Positions 10,409-19,947 of a DNA stretch of 64,000 nt are shown here, piece after piece. A program made the position numbers and the translations under genes. The notes below the pieces were generated by a model. That model was not told where the DNA came from. It ran no database searches and worked only from the letters and a program-made list of their open reading frames with translations. This DNA comes from Tupaia tana (taxonomy: Eukaryota > Chordata > Mammalia > Scandentia > Tupaiidae). The number at the start of each line of letters is the position of its first letter. Positions within the stretch are counted from its first letter, which is position 1. The DNA lies in assembly GCA_026018925.1 (NCBI GenBank), contig JAKSZU010000029.1, positions 10,267,378-10,331,377 on the forward strand. Direction: 5' to 3'.

Positions 10409-10833
10409 TGTTGGCCGCCGCCGTTGGCCGCCAAGCCAAGATGGCGCTGCTGGCTGCATAGGGAGGCGTTTACAAACAACTCCTTCTACAGCCAATCAGG
10501 ACTTGCCTCGCACAGGTGAAGGAACTTGCGAGTGGGGCCGCCGTGTGGACCCTATATATATGGGGAGAAAGAAGAAGTAAGAGGAAGAAGCTAGCTGGCT
10601 GAAGAAGCTGGCTGGCTGAGGAGAAGCTAGCTGGTAAAGAGGGAAGAAGCTAGCTGGCTGAAGAAGCTGGCTGGCTGAGGAGAAGCTAGCTGGTAAAGAG
10701 GAGAGAAGCTAGCTGGCTGAAGAAGCTGGTACCGCGAAGAAGCTAGCGGGAAAAGCTGAAACCTGCAGATAAAGACGGCGGGAGGAAGAACCAGGTGTCT
10801 TGCCATCTCTTCTCTGCAGAAGGGGCGCCGACA
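10409..10833 (+). repeat. 3' LTR of the short LTR element, with internal repeat expansion
   Basis: 425 bp, about 98 bp longer than the 5' LTR. The extra length is a duplicated GAAGCTGGCTGGCTGAGGAG / AAGCTAGCTGGTAAAGAG block at about 10600-10710. It has the same AAGATGGCGC motif (about 10439-10448), TATA motif (about 10551-10560) and CA end at 10833. Confidence 0.9.
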
Positions 10834-10839
10834 ATGTCC

Positions 10840-11202
10840 AGCGCATGTCTGCCCTCTGCCGGTCTGTTCTTAGTAGTTCCTTAGACGTGAGTCAAATTCC
10901 TTCCCCTTCCTCAGGAGACTCATGGAAATCCCAGGTCATTGTCCCTCTATACAAAATTACACAGCATTCACGTGAACCATTGTTTGTTAGACTGGATGAA
11001 CACGGATTAAAACAAATGAGTATAAATGTAATGGGACCCATTGTGGACTGTGGTGTGCAGAAGTATGCAAGAGGGAAAGTACATGTTCCAGAAAAAAATG
11101 CCGATGAGACGAGCCAGTTTCTAATTCAGTTGCTCTGCATGGACTGAGTTCACCTCCAACATCTCAGGGGACAAGGATCTCCAAGTGGCATACCCAAAAC
11201 AA
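10840..11202. other. 5' flank of gene B
   Basis: Non-coding sequence shared with C (17500-17860) and D (32030-32407). It probably contains distal promoter sequence of the array gene. No other feature seen. Confidence 0.5.
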
Positions 11203-11261
11203 CCAATCGTCTTCCTCTGGGCTGACACGTCCCCTGATTCCACCCCTTCACAAACTATATC
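11203..11261 (+). promoter_or_regulatory. Candidate promoter of PRR23D-like copy B (CCAAT box and TATA-like box)
   Basis: CCAAT at 11203-11207 and a TATATC motif at 11256-11261, about 50 bp apart and about 225 bp before the exon 1 ATG. Copy C has the same pair at 17862-17866 and 17915-17920. Copy D has CCAAT at 32408-32412 and a canonical TATAAA at 32463-32468, so the TATA box was probably better in the ancestor. Assignment rests on position and conservation only. Confidence 0.5.
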
Positions 11262-11483
11262 AAGGACTGTCAGCCCTGGAGCTGACATTGACAGAGCAGA
11301 TTCCATCTGAGCAAGCCACCTAGGCAAAGCTTTCTGATAGGAAACTCTGGGTGTGACCAACTTAAGGCTGTTGCCTGTTTCTCACGAGAAGGAAAGAACC
11401 TGGGGATCCAGCTCTCCATATTTGCCTGTGATAGGCCATCGGCTGGGATTTGTGGAAACCGAGAAGCCCAGAAAACCTTCATC

Positions 11484-13283
11484 ATGTACGGTTTTCCGCG
11501 GCCAAGGAGCCCCAGCGATTTCCTCACAGACTCCATGGATATAAAAGCAAGCGATGATAGATGTCTTGGGGAAGTATGTGCTCAGGAGGCTAAAAGGAGG
11601 ACCTGTCTGTGGATGGTGTGTAGGTGGGTGACTAAGGGAGGGCTGAGGTGAGAGGAGACGCCTTGTCCTTTGCTTAGACTTCCGTTGGAGGGAAATGTGG
11701 AAACGCTGAAACCCACTGTGATACGTACACCTAAGGGCTTTTCCAAACCTCATCACCCTAGAGACTCGGTCAAAGTCAATTTCTGTCTTCTCCTCATGAA
11801 AGCGGTCTGACTGGGGGCCAGGAGCTGGCATAATGGCTATGTCACTTGACTCCTATGTATTCGGCTACCATTCAAGTCCCGGACCTGGTGACTTAAACTC
11901 ATGCCAGGCGTGTGTGCATGCATGCCTAAGATCCTCAGAGAATGGAGGGGAAGGGATTTTGGTGTGGCCATTCCCACTGGGGTGTGATTTCTCGCTTTCT
12001 GTCTCTCTGTCTTCCTGGTGAGCGAATGTGCCGTATAGCAAACACTTCACAAGAAAAAAAAAAATTTAAAAAGCGGTCTGACTGGGTGTTTCTCTGTCTT
12101 TCAGATCAAATTACCCATCCAATGCTATGAAACGTGGTAAAGCAGAGCGAGTGCCTGAAACAGGCGAGGTGCTTTCTCTTCTGCTGTGCTTAGTCTTCTC
12201 CTGGGGAACCAGGGTCAGGTGAAATCATAACCAAAGGCCATGATTTCTTTCCGAAGTCTGGGGTTTCCTTGGGATAGCAATGGGCAGGTATTCTGGACAT
12301 TCTCCAGGTCCACCTTTCATACCAAATGGGAGGTCCTTGACTGGCACATTCACCTGTATTTCCTGCTGTCTCCACAGGTGTAGCATCAGACAGGATGCAC
12401 AGAGCTCCAGATTGTGATTCGCAGCTGCCCCTGGAACCTCCGCAGGTGAGTCTTCATTTCCTCAGAAGATATTCGATAGGGCTGCCTATTTCCTAGATCC
12501 CAAGAGTTGTCCAAGAGAAGAGCCTCAGAATGGGTGCTGGTTGTAGTGCAATTTCTAGGGGTCCATGACGAGTTGGAGATGGGATGTGTGAAGTGACCTG
12601 TAGCAACCCCCATTGCCATTTGAGAGTCTCTTTGTGGATAATGAGCCCTGCTATCTCTTCCCCAGGTTGGGCAGAATTCAGAAGCCCAAATGATTGTGGT
12701 GGTCTTGGAAGGAGCTATGGTCCTGCAGGTGCACCTGGGGGCTGAAGTCCTGGTCCTCGACCCGCAGAGGGCGCTGCAGCTCACGCTGAATGACGTCATC
12801 GTCGTGGTGGCCACCGAGCACATTCTCAGGTCATCGCAGGGCCTCAGGTTTCCTGGCCAGGCCCACTGGCTGCTGCTCAATGATCCCGAGACGACCTGGG
12901 AGATTGATCTCGAGGACGGATCTTTGACAGTCCAAGGTTCAGAGAAGGTGTCTGGGTCACACGTGGATGAGGAACGAGAGGCTCTCCAAGTCCGCCAGGG
13001 GCCCCAAGCTAAGCAGAAGACTGAGTTTGGTCCGTCCTCGGCAAATATCCTCTTGCTCCAAGCTCGACCCAGGGACTCTAGCCACAGAGGCATTCCCCAG
13101 CTGTGCAGGCCTAGTCCCAGGTCTCGCCCTCTGCCTGCAGAGTTCAGCTTAGATCTCCACGGCCTGCAGCCCCTGCCAGGCTCTGCCCTCAGACCTCTGC
13201 CTCCCTCCCCAAGCCCAGGACCCAGAACACGCCACAAATTTCGGGCCCATCCTCCAAGCAAAGCGCGAAGGCGGCTCTTCTAA
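11484..13283 (+). CDS. PRR23D-like copy B, four exons, best-preserved last exon (splice donors 1 and 2 altered)
   Basis: Likely proline-rich protein 23 (PRR23D-type) family, function unknown. Exon 1 is 11484-11560 (starts MYGFPRPRSPSDF), exon 2 is 12105-12163 (NAMKRGKAERVPET), exon 3 is 12378-12445 (DRMHRAPDCDSQLPLEPPQ), exon 4 is 12666-13283. Phases fit: exon 1 leaves 2 nt, exon 2 leaves 1 nt, exon 3 ends in phase 0. Exon 4 has the hydrophobic PRR23 core (IVVVLE, EVLVLDPQRALQLTL, VVATEHILRSSQG), a LLLNDPETTWEIDL segment, then a proline-rich tail (ALRPLPPSPSPGP) ending PPSKARRRLF. The total of about 270 residues is near the length I recall for human PRR23D. Problems: the donor after exon 1 reads AG|AT instead of AG|GT, and after exon 2 AG|GC. 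If exon 1 is skipped, translation could begin at MKRGKAE in exon 2. Coordinates span the introns. Coding status uncertain. Confidence 0.62.
11816..12070 (+). mobile_element. tRNA-derived SINE in intron 1 of copy B
   Basis: Full-length: A box TGGCATAATGG, B box-like GTTCAAGTCCC-type segment (ATTCAAGTCCC), CT-rich middle and A-rich tail. The target-site duplication AAGCGGTCTGACTGGG lies at 11800-11815 and 12071-12086. The same insertion is in A (truncated) and C (18461-18720), but D has only one copy of the target (33008-33020), i.e. an empty site. Confidence 0.93.
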
Positions 13284-15029
13284 TCCTGATACGCCAGCGC
13301 TTGACTTTTCCAATTCAAGTCGAAATGGTTCCATTCAGTCAAAGGAGCACCCACTTCCGATGAGCTCTCTCCCTAGAACACTCCTCACTGCTCTTTGAGG
13401 ACTCACCTGTGGCAGAAACTATGCGAGTTGAGAAACACTGAGTTCTCTCAGCCACAAGGATCCTAGACCACAGGTCGATGAGAGAATGCAATGAAAAACC
13501 TCAGTACAGGGAGGGTGCATTTGCCATATGCATTGACCTCAGGAAAATCATGGCCAGGTTAGAGGCACAGGCTTATAGAGTCGATGGAAAACCAAAGCAG
13601 ACAGCCCTGTGAAGGCACAAGAGGTAACAATGTGGAACAGAAGGTTTCCTGGCTGGGAACCTTACACTACGTTGATATTTGCTTGTAGTGTCTGCACCAA
13701 AGTATGTGCAAAGTCATATGCCCTGAGTCATGCCATGGTGCCATGAGAATGGCTATCAGGAAAATGTCTATGCGCACCACAAGTTTCAGAAACCATGGGG
13801 CAGCTGGAAATCTCATGCGTGGCTATGGGTAAAGCAAGCCCAAGAAGCCATCTCCTACAGGCTTGATGGGAAGTACGCACGTCCCAAATAACCCCACTGT
13901 CCAGCAGGAGATAGAGAACTATCTAGAGAAATCAAAATCAGGTTGCCAAAAACACTGATGGCAATGATGTCAACAGCAGCTCTCTTCCTATTCCGAGGGG
14001 GGCTCAGGCAAACCAATATCCTAGAGGAATAACAGATGGAGCTATGTGACTCAATGCAACCAGCCATGCAACTCTGCACCATGTGGGACTGGAATTAGAT
14101 TTTGAAAAGTTACATCTATGTCCTGAAGGGACATTGAGTTCTTGGAACATTTGAATATATCTTCCCATCATGAAAATGTATGTCCTTTAAGTAGGGAGTA
14201 GAACTCTTATGAAATGTATGTGGAAGCCGTGTACTTGTAATGAAGACGATCTTTCAGATAGACTTTCCTTGTAACTTTGGGACGTTCACTGGACTGGGAA
14301 GCTAACAATAAGGCTAGGGCCAGAAAGTGATCTGTCTGTCATTGGGACATGAATTGTATTCGTAATGATAAGGTGTATATTACCAGGGCAAAATAAAAAT
14401 GCTAAAAAACTAAGCGTCATCTCTTTGCATTGACCTTCTTGAGTGTGTAGGCTCAAATAAACACTTCCTTAAATATGTTGTGCTCTTTCTGATCACCACA
14501 GATGCACAGTCACTCATGGCCACACCCTCTTGGAGTGGTCTTTCCCAAGGAAAGGGATCTCTCCTTTTCTACAAGAGGCCGAGACCCAACCCCATCTCTC
14601 AATTCCGTTTCCCCCAAATCGTACAAAAACCTGCAATCACAGAGTCCTACCTCTGTATGCTAATGTGTTTACTGACTGAACTAGGCCATTCTGTTCCTAA
14701 ACTGGACCTCAACATTTATCAATATTTGCTCCATTTCATCAGCTGCAATAGTCTTCCCTGGTTTCCTTGCAGGCAGGAAATAGGAGCTGTTGAGTTGGTG
14801 GAAATGTATCAAAAAGAGATACATGGATTCCATCATTATGTCTTATCCGTGTCCCCGTCTTTCTGCAGAGTAGTTTCTGACACATGAGGGATGGACCTAA
14901 CTTTTCTCATGAGATTCATTTTCACTCTCAGCTGATTGTCTCTATGCAGAAGTACAGAACACCCACTGGAAGAAATATACTTTCTTAGACCAGAAGAACT
15001 GCTTTGAAAGGAAAGAGAGTACTGAGGTG
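13284..15029. other. Unit B intergenic sequence with an old L1 scrap
   Basis: Counterpart of 5379-7124. The L1 scrap lies at about 13735-14110. Fragmentary open frames at 13855-14082 (minus) and 14480-14887 (plus) are not conserved between units and are not called as genes. Confidence 0.65.
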
Positions 15030-15310
15030 AGTGGAGGGCCTCAGAGGTGACGTCTCTACACTGTCCGATGGATGACCATGGTTTGAGCCCTGCAATTAGA
15101 GGCTTGAATATTCATCTAGGCAGGTATCAGAGTGTGCCCAGGACCCCAGGGTAAAACGGAGTAGATGGATTGGGGTGTGGCCAGTGCCCCTGTGTTGATT
15201 TCTCATTTGAGCTCTCACTGTCTGGGTGTGTGGGTGTGTCTCTCTCTCTGCTAAGTAGACATGTGTGCTATGGCAAAACCTCTCAATAAAATGAAGTCTA
15301 AAATAAAATA
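15030..15310 (+). mobile_element. Old tRNA-derived SINE, unit B
   Basis: Same insertion as 7125-7400. Head GAGGGCCTCAGAGGTGACG, B box GGTTTGAGCCC near 15081, CT-rich tract and an AATAAAATGAAG tail. Confidence 0.75.
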
Positions 15311-15509
15311 AGGGGAGTATCAGTGTAAGGTCCCACTGACTAGACTGAGGTGTGGAGAGGCACTTAGACAGAAAGCAGGTTCCCAGGGATAGATTTGAAT
15401 GACATGATCCATCTTGTAATTTTGAGAACCCGTGTGGAGAGAGAAACAGCTGTGACTTGAAACCAAGTGTGCCATGGCAAGTCCCTTGTGGTTGGCATAG
15501 CAGGAACAA

Positions 15510-15840
15510 GAAATCACCACACATTTTGCTGTCTCATCCCTGGATTCTGCCACTTGCTACACGTCCTTTGAGGATTTCCCCAAGAGGTGGATCTGCCAGT
15601 GAAGGCTCCACCTTGGTGAGTCATGGGACCAACTGTGAAAGGAATCTCTAATTTTGAGTAGCTTTAGGGTTGCCACCTGACTCTAATTGGCAGGGAGTCA
15701 TCAGACTTCCAGCTGTTTTTATTGGCCTAAAGGAAGACATCTAGTGGGCTTCAGAGACTCACAGAAGCCTAGGGAACCTTCACCACATTGGTTCTGAGGT
15801 GCTCGAGAAGCCCCAGGGATTTCTGGATCAAAAGAAGGAT
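15510..15840 (+). pseudogene. Decayed promoter/exon-1-like module, unit B
   Basis: Counterpart of 7610-7935. CTTCACCACATTGGTTCT at about 15779 replaces CTTCACCATGTACGGTTT, and AGCCCCAGGGATTTCTGG replaces AGCCCCAGCGATTTCC. No start codon and no frame. Confidence 0.55.
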
Positions 15841-16079
15841 AGGAATGCAGGAGATAGCAGGTGTTTTGGAGGAGTGTCTGTTCTGGAGGCAGGAAGAACA
15901 AATTGCCTGCAGGGGGCATGCAGGTGATGAGAGCTAGAAAGGAGCTGAGGTGACAGAAAACGCCCTACCCTGAGGTTAGATTCCATGATTGCTTGGAGCA
16001 TTTAGGGTTTAGTGACCACTCCATTGAGGGTGTTTTCCAAGTCTCCTCAGCTCAACAACTCAGGTTCACATTCCTTTTC

Positions 16080-16290
16080 ATATGCAGGTGCATTTCCAAG
16101 ATTCTGAGAGGAGAATGGAGGAGAGGGGATTGTGGCATGGCCATTACCCATGGGGGTTGTTTTCTCAATTTCTATCTCTCTATCTCTGTCTTTCAGGTGA
16201 GCGCACATGCCCTATAGTAAAAAACTCTCCAAATAAATAAGTAAATAAATAAATAAATAAATAAATAGAAAAAGAAATAAAGGAGAAAAA
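16080..16290 (+). mobile_element. SINE fragment (3' part), unit B, with AAAT tail
   Basis: Counterpart of 8175-8345. Here the A-rich tail has grown into an AAAT microsatellite at about 16233-16266. Confidence 0.8.
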
Positions 16291-17861
16291 AAAGAAGAGA
16301 AAAGAAGAAAAAAGGAAATTCACCTTAAGGAATTTTTCACCGAAATTCCATCTAGTTTTACATCAGTCTTCCTGATTGCTACCTTTGTACGATGGGCAAT
16401 TACACCTCTTTTACATTTTTACCTTTCATTTAGTTTATAATTTTATTTATAACTATCAAAAAACAAGTTATTTAAGGGGTGTAAATGGCGAGTTATGATA
16501 TATGAATAGATTATCTTAATACTTAATGAAGCCGATTAACATATCGATTCCCTCACATGCTTCTTTCATCTGTAAGAATATGTAAATGGTCCTATTTTAG
16601 CCAATTGGAAATATGCAATACATTATCCATTGCAGTGACATTGCATCTTAATCTTCTTGTCTAACTGAAGTTTATATCCTTTGTCTAATATCTCCCTTTC
16701 CCAAAGCCCCATACCTCACCGCCAGTCTATTGTAACCATCTTTCTACTCTGGACTTATTGAGTTCGACGTTTCGCGTCTACATATCATTGAGATCACACA
16801 CGTTCCTTCTTTTCAAAATACTAAGTATCTTCTGCTCTGAGAGATTCTTTTGCACTCAAGAATATCTATACCCTTTGGAGAAGCATGAATCCATTGATAT
16901 TTACACGGCATAATGTAATAACGTTACTCAGTTCTCCCTCCACAATGTGTTTGTCTCTCTCTCTATGTATATAGTCAACTCTAGCTGATAAAGATCAACT
17001 TTCATACACGTATTGCTTGTAACTTTAGATATACAGTGCCCTGGGAAGCTAAGATGGAGAACAGGGATAGAAAGCAGTCCACCTGTTACTCTGATGTAGC
17101 CTGCATTAGTAAAATACACAGCAATGTTGACACCTGCATGTCATCCCTTTGTGTTTATTTTCTTGCGTGTGCTGGTTCAAAAATGACGTATCCTCAGGCA
17201 TTTTGCTTTGCTTAATTTCATCCCAGGTGCAATCAAATCAGGAAGGGCAACACCCACAGGAAGTGGGCTTTCTCAAGGCCATGAGTCTCTCCCACGGAAA
17301 AACAGGCACTGACACTCCCCACCCACAAACCTCAAGCCTTGCAAATGGGTGTGCCTAACAGTTCCCTCAGTGTTCCTCCAAGGCCCTCAGGATTTCACGG
17401 TAAGGGAGATTTCCAGGTTCCTTTGTGGCAGAAAGCTGGACCTGACCAGTTTGGACGATTAGGTGGAAACCAAATATGGAGCTGCCAGCGTCATGTCTAA
17501 CGCATGTCTGTCCTGTGCCTGTGTGTTCTTAGTAGTTCCGTAGACATGAGTCAAATTCCTTCCCCTTCCTCACGAGACTCACGGAAATCCCAGACCATTG
17601 TCCCTCTATACAAAATGACCCAGCATTCATCTTAACCACAATTTGTTAAGATGAACGAACGTGGACTAAAACAAATGAGTATAAATGTAACGGGACCCAT
17701 TGTGGACTGGGGTGCGCAGAAGTATGCAAGAGGGAAAGTACATGTTCCGGAAAAAATGCTGATGAGACGAGCTGGTTTCTAATTCAGTTGCTCGGCATGG
17801 ACTGAGTTTACCTCCAACATCTCAGGGGACAAGGATCTCCTAACTGGCGTGCCCAAAACAA
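16291..17861. other. Unit B distal part and 5' flank of copy C; empty LTR-insertion site
   Basis: Non-coding. At about 17491-17500 the sequence GTCATGTCTAACGCATG corresponds to the TCATGTCC / ATGTCCAGCGCATG sequences flanking the LTR element in unit A, uninterrupted. This is the pre-integration state. CCAAT and TATA-like motifs of copy C follow at 17862-17920. Confidence 0.75.
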
Positions 17862-17920
17862 CCAATCGTCTTCCTCTGGGCTGACACATCCCCTGACTCC
17901 ACCCCTTCCCAAACTATATC
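17862..17920 (+). promoter_or_regulatory. Candidate promoter of PRR23D-like copy C
   Basis: CCAAT at 17862-17866 and TATATC at 17915-17920, with the spacing seen in copies B and D, about 225 bp before the exon 1 ATG at 18143. Confidence 0.5.
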
Positions 17921-18142
17921 ATGGACTGTCAGCCCTGGAGCTGACACGGCCAGAGCAGGTTCCAGCTCAGCAAGCCACCTAGGCATAGCTCTCTGATAGG
18001 AAACTCTGGGTGTGACCAACTTAAGGCTGTTGCCTGTTTGTCACGAGAAGGAAAGAATCAGGGGATCCAGCTCTCCATATTTGCCTGCAATAGGCCATCG
18101 ACTGGGGTTTGTGGAAACCGAGAAGCCCAGAAAACCTTCACC

Positions 18143-19947
18143 ATGTACGGTTTTCGGCGGCCAAGGAGCCCCAGCGATCTCCTCGGAGACCCCATGGATG
18201 GAAAAGCAGGTGATGGCAGGTGTGTTGGGGAAGTATGTGCTCAGGAGGCTAAAAGGAGGACCTGTCTGTGGGTGACTTAGGGAGGGCCGAGGTGAGAGGG
18301 GATGCCTTGTCCTTTGCTTAGACTTGCATTGGAAGAAAATGTGGAAACACTGAAACCCACTGTGATACCTACACCTAAGGGCTTTTCCAAACCTCATCAC
18401 CCCAGAGACTCAGGGTCAAAGTCAATTTCTGTCTTCTCCTCATGAAAGTGGTCTGACTGGGGCCAGCAGCTGGCATAATGGCTATGTCGCTGGACTCCTA
18501 TGTAGTCAGCTCCCATTCAAGTCCCGGACCCGGTGACTTAAACTCACACCAGGCGTGTGTGCATGCATGCCTAAGATTCACAGAGGGTAGAGGGAAAGGG
18601 AGTTTGGTGTGGCCATCCCCACTGAGGTGTGATTTCTCGCTTTCTGTCTCTCTCTGTCTTTCTGGTGAGCGAACGTGCCCTATAGTAAACACCTCACAAA
18701 AAACAAAAAAAGAAAAAAAAAAGCGGTCTGACTGGGTGTTTCTCTGTCTTTCAGGTCAAATGACCCATCCAATGCTATGAAACGTTGTAAAGCAGAGCAA
18801 GTGGCTGAAGCAGGTTAGGTGCTTTCTCTTCTGCTGTGCTTAGTATTCTCCTGGGGAACCGGGGTCAGGTAAAATCATGACCAAAGAACATGATTTATTT
18901 CCAAAGTCTGGGGTTTCCTTGGGATAGCAATGGGCAGGTATTCTGGACATTCTCCAGGTCAACCTTTCCTACCGAATGGGATTTGCTTGACTGGCACATT
19001 CACCTGTATTCCCTGCTGTCTCCACAGGTGTGGCATCGGACACTCCACAGGTGTTGCACATACCTCCGGATTCTGATTCTCAGCTGGCCCTGGAACCTCC
19101 GCAGGTGAGTCTTCATGTCCTCGTAAGATATTAGATAGGGTTGCCTGTTTTCTAGATGACAAGAGTTGTCCAAGAGAAGAGCCTTGGGATGGGTGCTGGT
19201 TGTGGTGCCACTTCTGGGGGACCAGGCTGAGTTGGAGATGGGATGTGTGAAGCGACCTGTAGCAACCCCCATTGCCATTGGAGAGTCTCCTTGTGGATAA
19301 TGAGCCCTGCTTTCTCTCCCCCAGGTTGGTCAGAATTCAGGAGCCCAGATGATTGTGGTGGTCTTGGAAGCAGCTATGGTACTGCAGCTGCGCCTGGGGG
19401 CTGAAGTCCTGGTCCTCGCCCCGCAGAGGGCGCTGCAGCTCATGCTGAATGACGTCATCGTCGTGGTTGTCACCGAGCACATTCTCAGGTCATCACAGGG
19501 CCTCAGGTTTCCTGGCCAGGCCCGCTGGCTGCTGCTCAATGATCCCGAGACAACCTGGGAGATTGATCTCGAGGACGGATCTTTGACAGTCCAAGGTTCA
19601 GAGAAGGTGCCTGGTCACACGTGGATGAGGAACGAGAGGCTCTCCAAGTCCGCCAGGGGCCCCAAGCTAAGCAGAAGACTGAGTTTGGTCCGTCCTCGGC
19701 AAATATCCTCTTGCTCCAAGCTCGACCCAGGGACTCTAGCCACAGAGGCATTCCCCAACTGTGCAGGCCTAGTCCCAGGTCTCGCCCTCTGCCTGCAGAG
19801 TTCAGCTTGGATCTCCACGGCCTGCAGCCCCTGCCAGGCTCTGCCCTCAGACCTCTGCCTCCCTCCCCGAGCCCGGGGCCCAGAACACGCCACAAATTTC
19901 AGGCCCGTCCTCCAAGCAAAGCGCGAAGGCGGCTCTTCTTATCCTGA
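18143..19947 (+). pseudogene. PRR23D-like copy C: intact splice sites, 1-bp frameshift in exon 4
   Basis: Exon 1 is 18143-18219 (MYGFRRPRSPSDLLGDPMDG..., donor CAG|GTGTGT). Exon 2 is 18755-18813 (NAMKRCKAEQVAEA, donor CAG|GTTAGG). Exon 3 is 19028-19104, 77 bp, with a 9-bp in-frame difference from B. Exon 4 runs from 19325. All acceptors have good pyrimidine tracts, and phases 2, 1 and 0 match B and D. The PRR23 core is present (VVVLEAAMVLQLRLGAEV... TEHILRSSQG). Near 19612-19616 C reads CCTGGTCAC where B reads TCTGGGTCAC. This 1-bp loss moves the rest of the protein to another frame, which stays open to 19999. The original frame continues from 19621 to the RRRLF end, at 19947 by the downstream frame. 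A frameshifted allele or variant product is possible; a pseudogene is more likely. End coordinate follows the ancestral frame. Confidence 0.7.
18461..18720 (+). mobile_element. tRNA-derived SINE in intron 1 of copy C
   Basis: Same insertion as 11816-12070, full length, flanked by AAGTGGTCTGACTGG before it and AAGCGGTCTGACTGG after it. Confidence 0.92.

Larger units (their letters stand above)
9553..10839 (+). mobile_element. Short non-autonomous LTR retroelement with 6-bp target-site duplication
   Basis: Complete small element. The target-site duplication ATGTCC lies at 9553-9558 and 10834-10839. LTRs starting TG and ending CA are at 9559-9885 and 10409-10833. A primer binding site is at 9888-9905 and a polypurine tract at about 10394-10407. 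The internal region is only about 520 bp and has no gag, pro, pol or env similarity. A 6-bp duplication fits class II (ERV2-like) integration. Unit B has the uninterrupted site (17490-17500 region), so it inserted after A and B separated. Confidence 0.92.
3961..11815. repeat. Tandem duplication unit A of the PRR23D-like array
   Basis: First of three recent, highly similar units. Anchor: the sequence GCGGTCTGACTGG before exon 2 lies near 4167 here, 12073 in B and 18723 in C. The A-B offset is about 7.91 kb, or about 6.63 kb after removing the LTR insertion at 9559-10839; the B-C offset is about 6.65 kb. Contents in order: SINE remnant, exons 2-4, an old L1 scrap, an old SINE, a decayed promoter/exon-1-like module, a second SINE scrap, an LTR element, then the promoter and exon 1 belonging to gene B. 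Confidence 0.9.
11816..18460. repeat. Tandem duplication unit B
   Basis: Second recent unit, about 6.65 kb. Order: SINE, exons 2-4 of copy B, old L1 scrap (13735-14110), old SINE (15030-15310), decayed exon-1 module (15510-15840), SINE scrap (16080-16290), flank, then promoter and exon 1 of copy C. It aligns end to end with unit A apart from the LTR element. Confidence 0.9.

Noticed and set aside
12386-13261. 291-codon open frame on the minus strand across copy B exons 3-4
   Set aside because: It lies opposite the PRR23D-like exon 4, is not kept open in A, C or D, and spans an intron. GC-rich exon sequence explains it.
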